Part shown: positions 31,116 through 40,030 of the stretch, one piece after another
How positions within the stretch are numbered: position 1 is the first letter of the stretch
Layout of the letters: each line of letters starts with the position of its first letter
Notes under the pieces: model-generated
Seen by the model: the letters and a program-made list of their open reading frames with translations, nothing else
Databases searched by the model: none
Told to the model about the DNA's origin: nothing
Source: Methylococcus capsulatus str. Texas = ATCC 19069
GTDB lineage: Bacteria; Pseudomonadota; Gammaproteobacteria; Methylococcales; Methylococcaceae
Assembly: GCF_000424685.1 (NCBI RefSeq)
Contig: NZ_AUKJ01000016.1
Location: 1 to 64,000 of the forward strand
Direction of reading: 5' to 3'
Length of the DNA: 64,000 nucleotides
Position numbers and translations under genes: made by a program

Positions 31116-32281
31116 TTTCCCGGTTTCGTGCCCTTCCGGTCGCGCTTCGCCTGGCTGTCCTGGCGGCCGGTGCGGTGACATTGGTGATGGGGATCTGGCG
31201 TTTCTGGCCCGCGTCGGCGCCGGAGTTCACGGTGGAGCGGCCCCCGAATTCGGGAACGGCGACCGTCGTCGGCCCTTGGCTCGTGTCCGTCGAGCCCGGC
31301 AGCCTGCTGGAACGGAAATTCGACCTCCCCACGGTGCGCAAGGAACGTATCGGCACCCCCTTGTTGACGGTGACCGGCGCGGTGATGGCGCGGCTTCGTC
31401 CCGGTAAGGAAGCGCTGGAGGACCGCTGGCAATTCAGCAGCGTGGAGTTGTCGGGCATTTACGCCGACTGGGAAAAAGCGGGCACCCAAATGGATTTCGA
31501 AGCCAAACGCCTGAAGAAGACCCGCGAACTGACGGCGGCGCAATTACAGTCGCAGGAGCGGGTGGTGGAGCGCTTGCGCAAACTGGTCGCCACCGGCACC
31601 GAAGCGGTGCGGGATCTGACCCAGGCGGAAGCGGCCTTGCTGCAGATTCAACTGGAAGGTCAAAAAGCGGTCTTCGAGGCCGAGAGTGCGCTCACCCAGG
31701 CGACCCACAGCCATGCCGATCTGGAGCGCCAGTTGCTCCAAGCGGGTGTGGACCCGGCGTTGCTGCAACACGCCGACACCGATTCGGCGATGGTGATGGC
31801 GGATGTCCCTGAAGTCCGGATCAGTCTGGTGAAGCCGGGTCAGGCCTGCGAAGCGCATTTTTTCGGCTTGCCCGGCCAGTCCTTCCGGGGAACGGTGAGA
31901 AGTCTGGCGCCGGCATTGTCGCCGGAGCGCCGGACCTTGCGGGTGTTTTTCGAGCTCGACGACAGCAAAGGTCAGCTCAAGCCCGGCATGTATGCCGAAA
32001 TCGGTCTGGGTACCGATCTGCGCGACGCGGTACTGGTGCCCTCGGATGGCGTCTTGCATATCGGAGATACCGACTTCGTATTGACGGAGGCCGGCAGGGG
32101 AGCGTGGCGCGTCACACCCGTTCAGGTCGGGGAACGGACCGGGGAGCGGGTCGAAATCCTCGCGGGACTGGCGGGCGGGGAACGCATCATCGGGTATGGT
32201 GCGATTCTGCTCAAGCCCTTGGTGGTGCAGGCACTGCTCAAGGCCAGGACGGCGCCGGCGGATGATGGAGACGATCCCTGA
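31112..32281 (+). CDS. RND efflux periplasmic adaptor (CzcB-like)
   Basis: Encodes 389 residues. An N-terminal membrane helix (about 11-31), a central coiled-coil (about 125-205, rich in Glu/Gln/Leu), and beta-barrel segments (RISLVKPGQACEAHF, LKPGMYAEIGLG) are visible. The lipoyl half-motifs are weak, so it is a divergent member. It should bridge the RND pump and outer-membrane channel encoded on either side. The stop overlaps the pump start by one base. Confidence 0.88.
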   Translation: MISRFRALPVALRLAVLAAGAVTLVMGIWRFWPASAPEFTVERPPNSGTATVVGPWLVSVEPGSLLERKFDLPTVRKERIGTPLLTVTGAVMARLRPGKEALEDRWQFSSVELSGIYADWEKAGTQMDFEAKRLKKTRELTAAQLQSQERVVERLRKLVATGTEAVRDLTQAEAALLQIQLEGQKAVFEAESALTQATHSHADLERQLLQAGVDPALLQHADTDSAMVMADVPEVRISLVKPGQACEAHFFGLPGQSFRGTVRSLAPALSPERRTLRVFFELDDSKGQLKPGMYAEIGLGTDLRDAVLVPSDGVLHIGDTDFVLTEAGRGAWRVTPVQVGERTGERVEILAGLAGGERIIGYGAILLKPLVVQALLKARTAPADDGDDP

Positions 32282-35200
32282 TGATCGCCAAATCCATTCG
32301 AGCCGCCCTGCAGTTCCGCTGGTTGGTCTTGATCCTGGCCGGTGTCCTGATGCTGCTCGGCGGATGGCTGTTCACGCGGATGAAGATCGACGCCTATCCG
32401 GACATTTCGGCACAGATGGTCCAGGTGATCACGACCTATCCCGGCCGCGCACCCGAGGAAGTCGAGCGCCAGGTGACACTGCCGGTCGAGATCGCCATGC
32501 GCAACGTGCCCAAGGTGGAAACCATCCGCTCGCGTACGATCTTCGGGTTGTCGCTAGTCCAGCTCATATTCGAGGAGGGGACGGAAAGCTATTGGGCGCG
32601 CCAGCGGGTGCAGGAGAAGTTGACTGGCCTCGAATTACCGGCGGGCGCCCTGGCCGAACTGGGGCCGCTTGCCACGGCTTATGGCGAAGTGCTGCGCTAC
32701 GAGCTGGTGTCGGATGGACGCCAGGACTTGATGGAACTGCGCACGCTCAACGACTGGGTGGTCATCCCCCGCCTGCTCCGGGTGCCCGGCGTCGCGGAGG
32801 TCTCCAATTTTGGAGGCTATGAAAAACAATTCGCGGTGCTGCTGCATCCGGCGCAGCTTCAGCGCTACGGTCTGTCGGTCAACGACGTGGCAGATGCCAT
32901 TCAGACCAACAACGCCAGCGCCGGTGGCAGCGTGCTCTCGCGGGGCAGCATGTCGTTCGTGATCCGTGGCCGCGGATCGCTCCAGAACGCGGAAGAAATC
33001 GGTACGATCTTCGTCAAATCCCTGGGCGGCACTCCGATCTACATCCGTGACGTCGCCGACGTGCAGCTCGATTCCAAAGTGCCGGCCGGCATATTCAGCA
33101 AGGACTTCAAGGACGAGGCAGTCGAAGGCATCGTGCTGCTGCGCAAGGGAGAGAATCCGTCCGACGTGTTGGCTGCGGTGCAGGCGGCGATCACCGAACT
33201 CAACACCGAAGGGCTGCCTCCCGGCGTCCGGATCGAGCCTTACTACGATCGCAGCACTCTCGTCGAAAGCACGCTGCATACCGTCGGCCACAGCGTGATG
33301 ACGGGTATCGGCCTCGTCATCCTGATCCTGCTGGCTTTTCTCGGCCGGCCGTCGCTGGCGGCGCTGGTGGCGTTGACCATTCCCTTCGCCCTGCTGTTCG
33401 CCCTGGTATTGATGTACCTCGCGGGCATCCCGATCGGGCTGCTTTCGATCGGCGCCATCGACTTCGGCATCATCGTCGACGGCGCCGTGGTCATGGCGGA
33501 GAACATCGCCCGGCGGCTGGATGAGCGGGAACGGGGCGGGGCACTGGGAAGCGTGATGCCGACGGTTCTGGAGGCGGCCCTGGAGGTCGAGCGGCCGGTA
33601 TTCTTCTCGCTCCTGATGATCCTGGGGGCATTCCTGCCGCTGCTGACGCTGACTCACATCGAAGGCTTGCTGTTCCGTCCGATGGCCTTGACCATCGTGT
33701 TCGCATTGGGCGGGGCTCTGCTTTCCGCACTGTTCGTCGTGCCGGTTCTGGCGACCTTTTTTTTCAAGCGAGGCTTTCGTGAGTGGCACAATCCGGTGCT
33801 GCACTGGTTGACCGGACGGTACCGGTCGTTGTTGACCGCACTCATCCAGCACCGCAAGTCTGTCGTGGCGACTGCGGGAGGGCTCTTGGCATCGATCCTG
33901 GTGACGGTGGTGCCGCGGCTGGGGATGGAGTTTCTGCCGTACATGGACGAAGGGGTCATCTGGGTGCGCGCCAACTTTCCGGAAGGCACCTCCTTGCAGC
34001 AGACCGCCCGTTTCGGCCGCCGTCTGCGGGAGATCGCCCTGGAATTTCCCGATATTCAGTTCGCCGTGGCGCAGACCGGCCGTAATGACAGCGGCACCGA
34101 CCCTTACCCGCCCAGCCGGATCGAAATGATGCTGGGCCCGAAGCCGCGCGAGACCTGGACGCGGTTCGGAAACAAGCATGAACTGTTGGCTGCGCTCGGG
34201 GCCCGTTTCCGGGAGGAGTTTCCGACCACCCGCTTCAACTTCACCCAGCCGATCATCGACAGCGTTACCGAGGACACCAACGGCACCTCGGCCAACCTGG
34301 CGATCGAATTCTCCGGTCCCGACTCGGAGGTCCTGCTGGATCTGGCCCGAAAGGCCGAAGCGCTGCTCAAACGGGTGCCTGGCGCCACCGACGTGAACAT
34401 CGAGCAGGAGGGTCCCCAGCCACAGCTGCTGATCGAGCCGGACCGCTCCTTGTGTGCCCGCTACAACGTCCGGATCGAGGATGTGACCCGGCTGATCGAT
34501 ACCGCCATCGGCGGTTCACCGATCGGTACCCTGTATGAGGGCGAGCGGCGTTTCGACATCGTTACCCGGTTTTCCCCGGAGCATCTGCTCTCACCCCAGG
34601 CATTGGGACGGCTGCCGGTCTATAACGCTTCCAATATTCCCATCCCGCTCGCACAAGTGGCACGCATCGGGATCGTCGACGGACAGACCATGATCGCCCG
34701 GGCCGACGGACGCCGCCGTCTGACGGTCCGCAGTGATATCGTCGGACGCGACCAGGGCGGATTCGTCGCCGATGCCCAAGCGCGGTTCGAGCAGGAAATC
34801 CGTATGCCTGCCGGTTACCATGTGGCCTGGCTGGGCATGTACGACAACCTCCAGCGGGCGAAGCAGCATTTTGCACTCCTGGTCCCCGTCACGATCGGCG
34901 TCATCTATCTTCTGCTCCTGGTCACGTTCCGGACGCAACGGGTGGCGCTGATTTTGCTGACGGCGATACCCTTTGCCTTCGTCGGTGGGGTCCTGGCGTT
35001 GTATGTGCGCGGGATGAACGTCAATGTGTCGGCGGGGGTGGGGTTTGCCGCGGTGTTCGGTGTCTCCATCATGGACGGTGTGCTACTGCTGCGCACCATC
35101 ACCAGCCACCGGTTGGCAGGTGTGCCGCTGGAGCAGGCCATCATCGACGCGGCCACCCGCCGCTTCCGCCCCATCCTGATCACGGCGCTGGTGGCCATCC

Positions 35201-35379
35201 TGGGCCTGGTCCCGGCCTCGCTCGCCACCGGGCTCGGTTCGGACGTGCAGAGGCCGGTGGCCACGGTGATCGTCTGGGGTTTGTTCAGCGCGACGATGAT
35301 GACGCTACTCTTGATCCCCGTGCTTTACCGCCTGGCTGCGCCTTCTCTGCCGGTTGCGGGTGAGGGTGGGGCTTCTTAG
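32281..35379 (+). CDS. Heavy-metal RND efflux pump, CzcA family
   Basis: Encodes 1032 residues with the RND layout: TM1, large periplasmic domain, six TMs, second periplasmic domain, final TMs. GRAPEEVERQVTLPVEIAM is typical of CzcA-type HME pumps. The TM4 motif DFGIIVDGAVVMAEN (residues about 394-408) is that of divalent-cation or related exporters, not the A-x-G-x-x-V-D-A motif of Cu/Ag pumps. The exact metal cannot be read from sequence. Third gene of an efflux operon that is divergent from a two-component system. Confidence 0.92.
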   Translation: MIAKSIRAALQFRWLVLILAGVLMLLGGWLFTRMKIDAYPDISAQMVQVITTYPGRAPEEVERQVTLPVEIAMRNVPKVETIRSRTIFGLSLVQLIFEEGTESYWARQRVQEKLTGLELPAGALAELGPLATAYGEVLRYELVSDGRQDLMELRTLNDWVVIPRLLRVPGVAEVSNFGGYEKQFAVLLHPAQLQRYGLSVNDVADAIQTNNASAGGSVLSRGSMSFVIRGRGSLQNAEEIGTIFVKSLGGTPIYIRDVADVQLDSKVPAGIFSKDFKDEAVEGIVLLRKGENPSDVLAAVQAAITELNTEGLPPGVRIEPYYDRSTLVESTLHTVGHSVMTGIGLVILILLAFLGRPSLAALVALTIPFALLFALVLMYLAGIPIGLLSIGAIDFGIIVDGAVVMAENIARRLDERERGGALGSVMPTVLEAALEVERPVFFSLLMILGAFLPLLTLTHIEGLLFRPMALTIVFALGGALLSALFVVPVLATFFFKRGFREWHNPVLHWLTGRYRSLLTALIQHRKSVVATAGGLLASILVTVVPRLGMEFLPYMDEGVIWVRANFPEGTSLQQTARFGRRLREIALEFPDIQFAVAQTGRNDSGTDPYPPSRIEMMLGPKPRETWTRFGNKHELLAALGARFREEFPTTRFNFTQPIIDSVTEDTNGTSANLAIEFSGPDSEVLLDLARKAEALLKRVPGATDVNIEQEGPQPQLLIEPDRSLCARYNVRIEDVTRLIDTAIGGSPIGTLYEGERRFDIVTRFSPEHLLSPQALGRLPVYNASNIPIPLAQVARIGIVDGQTMIARADGRRRLTVRSDIVGRDQGGFVADAQARFEQEIRMPAGYHVAWLGMYDNLQRAKQHFALLVPVTIGVIYLLLLVTFRTQRVALILLTAIPFAFVGGVLALYVRGMNVNVSAGVGFAAVFGVSIMDGVLLLRTITSHRLAGVPLEQAIIDAATRRFRPILITALVAILGLVPASLATGLGSDVQRPVATVIVWGLFSATMMTLLLIPVLYRLAAPSLPVAGEGGAS

Positions 35380-35386
35380 CAGGGAG

Positions 35387-35449
35387 CGGGATCGATCCCG
35401 TTGGCCCGTTCCCCTTCGTTCGCTCAGGTCTTCCTCACCGGAGGTGAGG
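35387..35449. terminator. Palindromes between the convergent RND and lipoprotein genes
   Basis: A perfect 14-bp palindrome CGGGATCGATCCCG (35387-35400) and a stem CCTCACC-GGA-GGTGAGG (35433-35449) occupy the 55-bp gap between two convergent genes; the second overlaps the stop codon of the lipoprotein gene. Probably bidirectional termination, though T-runs are lacking. Confidence 0.5.
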
Positions 35450-35824
35450 CAGATCGGTTTCCAGCATCCAACGCTCTTTGTCCTCGTCATAGCGCCACGT
35501 CTCCTCCTCGACCATGCTGCGCTCGGTGAGTTCGTCCGGGCGCAGGTAGCGGATTTCGACCGTCTGGAACAGTAGGGCGGAGGGCTCCTCGCTGTGCCTG
35601 TAGCGCACCTGGTAACCCGTGACCTTGTAGCCCTTCAGGCGGTCGAGTCTCTGCCCGGGACGGGGCCTGGGGATCTGGTAGCTCGCGGCCTTTTCCCACT
35701 GGCCCCAGCGGATCGCCGATTCATATCCCGTCAGGGTTTCGTCCTGCCGCATCAGCCCGATGTCGTGGCTGCAGCCAGTGAGCAATGCCATCGCGAGCGC
35801 AAGGATGGGGAAATTCCTGGGCAT
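35435..35824 (-). CDS. Putative lipoprotein of unknown function
   Basis: Encodes 129 residues from ATG 35824. A lipobox LLTGC places a lipidated Cys18 behind a short hydrophobic signal, so the product should be an inner- or outer-leaflet lipoprotein. The mature part is charged with many Tyr/Arg pairs (YKVTGYQVRYRHSEEP, RYDEDKERWMLETDL) and looks like a small beta-rich domain. I do not recognise a family. It is divergent from the unknown gene at 35956 and may share its control region. Confidence 0.75.
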   Translation of the reverse strand: MPRNFPILALAMALLTGCSHDIGLMRQDETLTGYESAIRWGQWEKAASYQIPRPRPGQRLDRLKGYKVTGYQVRYRHSEEPSALLFQTVEIRYLRPDELTERSMVEEETWRYDEDKERWMLETDLPHLR

Positions 35825-35862
35825 TGGGCGTTTGACGTGTGATTCGGGCGGGTCCGAAATTA

Positions 35863-35868
35863 TATAAT
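35863..35868 (+). promoter_or_regulatory. -10 element upstream of the 35956 gene
   Basis: A perfect TATAAT embedded in an AT-rich patch (AAATTATATAAT), 88 bp before the ATG at 35956. The -35 is poor (GATTCG at 16 bp spacing), so the site may need an activator or may be only coincidental. Confidence 0.4.
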
Positions 35869-35955
35869 GCGTCGGTAAGCTTGCTGGGATGACGGGATTC
35901 GTGCCAGCGTCGGGCATCCTGTTCCCCCATGGGGAACGATCCATGGAGAAATCAT

Positions 35956-36450
35956 ATGAGCCAGTCTTTAGAACAGAAAGACAGCGGATTGTCGAGCAAG
36001 GCCATGCGCGTTCTCGCCGTCGTGATGGCGGTGCTCGCGGTCATCTATTTCCTCCCGGCATTCATGTCGAGAACCACGGAAATCAACGGGGTGTCCAAGG
36101 CCGCCGCATACAAGTCGGCGATGAAGGTCAAGCGTTATCTGTCGACCAACGATCGGGTAATTTTCGATACGGCTTTCGGTCTGCTGGACAAGATCAAGTC
36201 CCAGGAGGGGCCGGACGCCTTCGCCAAGGCGGTGGACGGCATGACGCCGGAGGAGGTCATCGAACTGGCACGGACCGAGATCAATGCCAGGATCGCCATG
36301 GGGGACCCGGAGTTCAGGCAGTACGCTTCCTGGGACGACATGATCGCCAAGCTGGTGGATACCAGCCTCGGCTCCCCGCGTTCACGCCAGGGCGCAGGCC
36401 AGCAGCCGGCACCGCTGCGCCAGTCGGAGCGTCCCGGTCGTCCGCAGTGA
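35956..36450 (+). CDS. Membrane-anchored protein of unknown function, upstream of zur
   Basis: Encodes 164 residues from ATG 35956 with a GGAGA ribosome site. Residues 1-15 are polar, 17-36 form one membrane helix (VLAVVMAVLAVIYFLPAF), and the periplasmic part (40-140) is mostly helical with a DRVIFDTAFGLLDKIKSQEG segment and a GMTPEEVIELARTEINARI segment. The tail is Pro/Gln/Arg-rich. The family resembles small proteins of unknown function; I assign no activity. Its stop overlaps the zur start (GTGA), so a role in zinc homeostasis is possible. Confidence 0.82.
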   Translation: MSQSLEQKDSGLSSKAMRVLAVVMAVLAVIYFLPAFMSRTTEINGVSKAAAYKSAMKVKRYLSTNDRVIFDTAFGLLDKIKSQEGPDAFAKAVDGMTPEEVIELARTEINARIAMGDPEFRQYASWDDMIAKLVDTSLGSPRSRQGAGQQPAPLRQSERPGRPQ

Positions 36451-36965
36451 GTCTTGGAGGGACCCCGGGCGCCGAGGCGGTTGCGCTCGCGCCGTCCGGC
36501 GGCCACGACCATCAGGGGTGCATAGATCGCGCCCTGAGCCGTGCCGAAAAACTCTGCAGCGAGCGCGGCGTTCGCTTCACCCCGTTGCGGCGCCAGGTGC
36601 TCGCGCTGATCTGGGAAAATCACGAGGCGGTCAAGGCTTACGACCTGCTCGAACTGCTCAAGCCGTTCGATCCGTCGGCCAAGCCCGCAACCGTATACCG
36701 GGCGCTGGATTTCCTGCTGGAGCAGGGCTTCATCCACCGTGTCGAAAGCCTCAATGCCTTCATCGGCTGCAGTGACGTAGGGCGCCAGCACGAACTCCTG
36801 CTGCTGATCTGCGACCGCTGCCACACGGTCGAAGAGCGTGCCGCCTCATCCGTCATGGCCGCGGTGGCCGCAGAGATCGCGTCGGCCGGCTTTCGCGTTC
36901 GCTACAAGGCGCTGGAAATACACGGCATCTGCACGGCTTGTGCCGCGCGAGAAGGTTCCGTTTGA
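36447..36965 (+). CDS. zur: Zur-type zinc uptake regulator (Fur family)
   Basis: Encodes 172 residues from a GTG overlapping the upstream stop. The winged helix (VRFTPLRRQVL...AYDLLELL...KPATVYRALDFLLEQGF) matches Zur more closely than Fur. Structural zinc cysteines occur as C122-x2-C125 and C162-x2-C165; the N-terminal His-Asp-His (20-22) and Cys108 could add metal ligands. Zur represses zinc-uptake genes when zinc-loaded. A Zur-box-like palindrome lies 80 bp downstream, in front of the TonB receptor gene. Confidence 0.92.
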   Translation: MSLGGTPGAEAVALAPSGGHDHQGCIDRALSRAEKLCSERGVRFTPLRRQVLALIWENHEAVKAYDLLELLKPFDPSAKPATVYRALDFLLEQGFIHRVESLNAFIGCSDVGRQHELLLLICDRCHTVEERAASSVMAAVAAEIASAGFRVRYKALEIHGICTACAAREGSV

Positions 36966-37044
36966 GTTCTTCCTCGATTCCTTGCTGACCGCAGTCGCGG
37001 TCAGCCGCTCCGTCCTGGCCCGTGTCCCCGGGCTGGCTTGTAGT

Positions 37045-37059
37045 TGTTACTTTATAACA
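37045..37059. promoter_or_regulatory. Zur-box-like operator
   Basis: TGTTACTTTATAACA, with perfect 5-bp arms (TGTTA/TAACA), closely resembles the proteobacterial Zur consensus TGTTATA-W-TATAACA. A right half-site ATATAACA recurs at 37153-37160, 24 bp before the receptor ATG. Both stand out as AT-rich in a GC-rich region. They sit between zur and the ZnuD-like receptor and probably control the downstream operon. Confidence 0.75.
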
Positions 37060-37183
37060 TATATAATTTCGCCCGCCGCCGGAATGGCTCTTGGGGTTGG
37101 CCGCGAGTGCTTGTCGGAAGATTGCGGAGCGGCCGGCGCGAGACAAGTGACGATATAACATCGGTACGGATTCAAGAGGCGTC

Positions 37184-39313
37184 ATGCTCAAACGATTTTC
37201 CCTGTCTTCGTGCTTCATCGTGTTGGCCGTGCCGCTCCATGCCGCCGAGGTTTCCGAGCCGGAGGGCAAGCAGGACCCTGGCGGGAAGGATCGGCCCGCC
37301 TCCGGTGCGGAGCCGGCTCCCGTGCAGCTCGAACCGGTCGTCATCAGCAGTCCGTTGGAAGAAAAGGTCTCCGAAATGGCGCGGCCGGTGACCGTGCTGA
37401 CGGGCAGCGAATTGCGCCGGAAAATCGGGGGCACGATCGGTGAAACCCTCAAGCAGGAAGCCGGCGTGACCAGCGAATCCTTCGGTCCCGGCGTAGGCAT
37501 ACCGGTGATCCGGGGGCAGACGGGGCCGCGTGTCCAGGTAATGACCAACAGCATAGGCACCGGCGACGTCTCCCAGATCAGCCCGGACCATGCCAATGCG
37601 GTGGAGCCGGTGCTGGCCGACCGCGTGGAAGTACTGCGCGGGCCGGCGACCCTGCTGTACGGCAGCGGGGCCATCGGCGGCATCGTCAACGTCCTCGACA
37701 ACCGCATTCCCTCGCTGGTGCCGGACAAGCCGATGACGGTGACCGGGGAACAGCGGTTCAACTCGGTCTCGGGCCAAACCACGACCAATCTCAAGGTGGA
37801 GGGCGGCCAGGATCTGGTGTCCTATCATCTGGACGGGTTTTACCGCGATGGTAACAATCTGCACATTGGCGGTCCGGCGATCGCCGAGACTCAGGCGCGC
37901 CAGACCGATCTGGCTTTGCAAGGCAGCCCGATCCAGAATTCCTACGGCGTCATCCCCAACACCGAAAATCGGGCCAAGGGCGGTTCCGCCGGGTTTTCCC
38001 TGGTGGGCGAGCCGGGCTTCGCCGGGGTGTCGATCAACTATCTCGGCAACAACTACGGCATTCCACCCGACGGATCTCCCGGCGGAGGCAATACCCGCAT
38101 CAACCTGAAGGAGTCGCGCTACGACTTCAAGAGCGAGCTGAATGCGCCGGTGGATTTCGTCGAGGCCGTGCGCATGCGCTTCGGCCACGTCAATTACACC
38201 CACACCGAGCTGGATGACAGCGTGGCGGCCGCTCGGTTCAACAAGACGACCAACGAAGGCCGTCTCGAAGTGGTCCACCAGCCGATCGGCATCTTGAAGG
38301 GCGTCGTTGGGGTGCAGATGAGCTCGGCGGATTTCGAGGCGATCGAGATCGGTTCGCCCGACGCGCTGGTGCCCAAGTCCCAACTCGGCAGCTACGGCGT
38401 GTTCGCCGTCGAATCCTTCGAGCTGGGTGCGGGTTTCTACGAACTAGGGCTGCGCGGGGAATCGGACTCCGTCGATCCGCAGGGCGGTCCCAACCGCAGT
38501 TACGCGCCGATCAGTGCCTCCGGCTCGGCCCAATGGAAGTTCGACGACGAAAATTCCGTCAGTTTTGCCGTCACCCGGTCGCAGCGGGCGCCCCAGGTGC
38601 AGGAGCTGTTTACGCACGGGATACACGACGCCACCCACAGCTACGAGCTGGGCAATCCCAATCTCACCGAGGAAACTTCCTACAACTTCGACTGGGGCTA
38701 CCGCTACAAAGGGCGGGGAGTCAGCGCCGAGCTCAACGTGTTCCAGAATTTCGTGAACGACTACATCTACCAGCAGATCACGGATGAGGTGTTCAACGAA
38801 GATACCGAACAGTTCGAGAAAGTGTGCACCAGTCCGGGCGCCTGTTTCCCGGTGGTGCAGACCACTCAGGCCGGCGCGTATTTCCTGGGCTACGAAGGCA
38901 ACGTCAGATTTCCGCTGATGGAGAACCATTACGGCGTGATCGATCTGACCCTGTTCAGCGACTTCACCCGCGGCCAGTTCGTCAACGGCGGCAACGTGCC
39001 GCGCATGCCGCCGCTGCGCTACGGCTTCCAGCTCGACTATGCCTACGACGAGCACTGGAGCGGCAATCTGCGGCTGACTCGCGGCGAGAAGCAGATCTAT
39101 GCCGGCCAGAACGACGCCATGACCAACGGCTACGTGCTGCTCAACCTAGGTGTGCAATACGAGGTCAAGGCATTCAAGGACGCCGAAGTGCTGGTCTTCG
39201 CTCAAGGCAACAACCTGCTCAACGACAACCTCCGAAACTCCACCTCCTATCTGCGCTATTTCGCGCCGGAGGCGGGGCGCGGGGTGGAGTTGGGGCTACG
39301 GATCACCTATTGA
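37184..39313 (+). CDS. TonB-dependent outer-membrane receptor, ZnuD-like
   Basis: Encodes 709 residues. A signal peptide ends at LHA (residue 20); a TonB-box-like EPVVISS and plug domain (about 45-170) follow, with VIRGQTGPRVQVM and the DVSQISPDHANAVEP segment shared by ZnuD zinc receptors. The rest is a 22-strand barrel ending in an aromatic-poor GVELGLRITY. The Zur-like operator upstream supports zinc import rather than siderophore uptake. First gene of the putative operon to folE2. Confidence 0.88.
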   Translation: MLKRFSLSSCFIVLAVPLHAAEVSEPEGKQDPGGKDRPASGAEPAPVQLEPVVISSPLEEKVSEMARPVTVLTGSELRRKIGGTIGETLKQEAGVTSESFGPGVGIPVIRGQTGPRVQVMTNSIGTGDVSQISPDHANAVEPVLADRVEVLRGPATLLYGSGAIGGIVNVLDNRIPSLVPDKPMTVTGEQRFNSVSGQTTTNLKVEGGQDLVSYHLDGFYRDGNNLHIGGPAIAETQARQTDLALQGSPIQNSYGVIPNTENRAKGGSAGFSLVGEPGFAGVSINYLGNNYGIPPDGSPGGGNTRINLKESRYDFKSELNAPVDFVEAVRMRFGHVNYTHTELDDSVAAARFNKTTNEGRLEVVHQPIGILKGVVGVQMSSADFEAIEIGSPDALVPKSQLGSYGVFAVESFELGAGFYELGLRGESDSVDPQGGPNRSYAPISASGSAQWKFDDENSVSFAVTRSQRAPQVQELFTHGIHDATHSYELGNPNLTEETSYNFDWGYRYKGRGVSAELNVFQNFVNDYIYQQITDEVFNEDTEQFEKVCTSPGACFPVVQTTQAGAYFLGYEGNVRFPLMENHYGVIDLTLFSDFTRGQFVNGGNVPRMPPLRYGFQLDYAYDEHWSGNLRLTRGEKQIYAGQNDAMTNGYVLLNLGVQYEVKAFKDAEVLVFAQGNNLLNDNLRNSTSYLRYFAPEAGRGVELGLRITY

Positions 39314-39328
39314 CCCTTCCAAGAACAC

Positions 39329-40015
39329 ATGCCTGCACACCGGTATGCCATGAACGCCGCCCCCCCGCGTGAGACTCCAGCGGTCCGGACCGCCGTCATC
39401 TCCGACGAGTTCGCCGATCTGGCATGCATCTATCAGGATGACGTCAATCTCTGCCTGATCCGGCGCGAGCCCGAGCCCGCGATCCGGCGCTTCGTGGGTG
39501 AACTGCTGAAGCGCGGGGACGCAATCGAATCGTCGCAGACGCTGTCCGTCGAGCATTTCGATTTTTCCTCGCTGCTGCCCGAATACCGGGAGCTGGAGGG
39601 CCATGATCCATGGTGGCGGGACGTCGCCCGGCTGACCGCCGCCTTCTGCGACCTGTTCGAAACCGGCTCGGTTGGGCTGCGTCTGCGCACGCTGAACCAG
39701 GCCATGTGCCCGCGCTTCCATGTCGATTTCGTACCCTGCCGGCTGGTGTGTACCTACGGCGGGTTGGGGACCGAGTGGCTGGCGGACGACGAGGTCGACC
39801 GCAGCAAGCTGGGGCTGGCCGGTTCGAAAGGTCTGGCCGACGAGGATTCCGGGCTGATTCTCGGCGGCGTGCGCGCCATGCCTGCCCATGCCGTCGCCCT
39901 GATGAAGGGCGCCACCTGGGCGGGGAGGGACTATCCCGGCGTCGTGCACCGCTCTCCCAGGCCAACGTCCGAACAGCCGCGCCGTCTGCTGTTGACCCTG
40001 GACCTGGTCCTATAG
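39329..40015 (+). CDS. DUF1826-like protein
   Basis: Encodes 228 residues from ATG 39329, or 221 from ATG 39350; neither has a good ribosome site. The family is recognisable from FLETGSVGLRL-like, CPRFHVDFVPCRLVCTYGG and MKGATWAGRDYPGVVHRSP segments. The HxD motif with cysteines (PRFHVDFVPCRLVC, residues 128-141) suggests metal binding. DUF1826 genes are known to recur in zinc-starvation loci next to COG0523 chaperones, although no COG0523 gene is present here. Function is unknown; context indicates the low-zinc response. Confidence 0.82.
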   Translation: MPAHRYAMNAAPPRETPAVRTAVISDEFADLACIYQDDVNLCLIRREPEPAIRRFVGELLKRGDAIESSQTLSVEHFDFSSLLPEYRELEGHDPWWRDVARLTAAFCDLFETGSVGLRLRTLNQAMCPRFHVDFVPCRLVCTYGGLGTEWLADDEVDRSKLGLAGSKGLADEDSGLILGGVRAMPAHAVALMKGATWAGRDYPGVVHRSPRPTSEQPRRLLLTLDLVL

Positions 40016-40030
40016 CGGGAGGGTTGCAGC

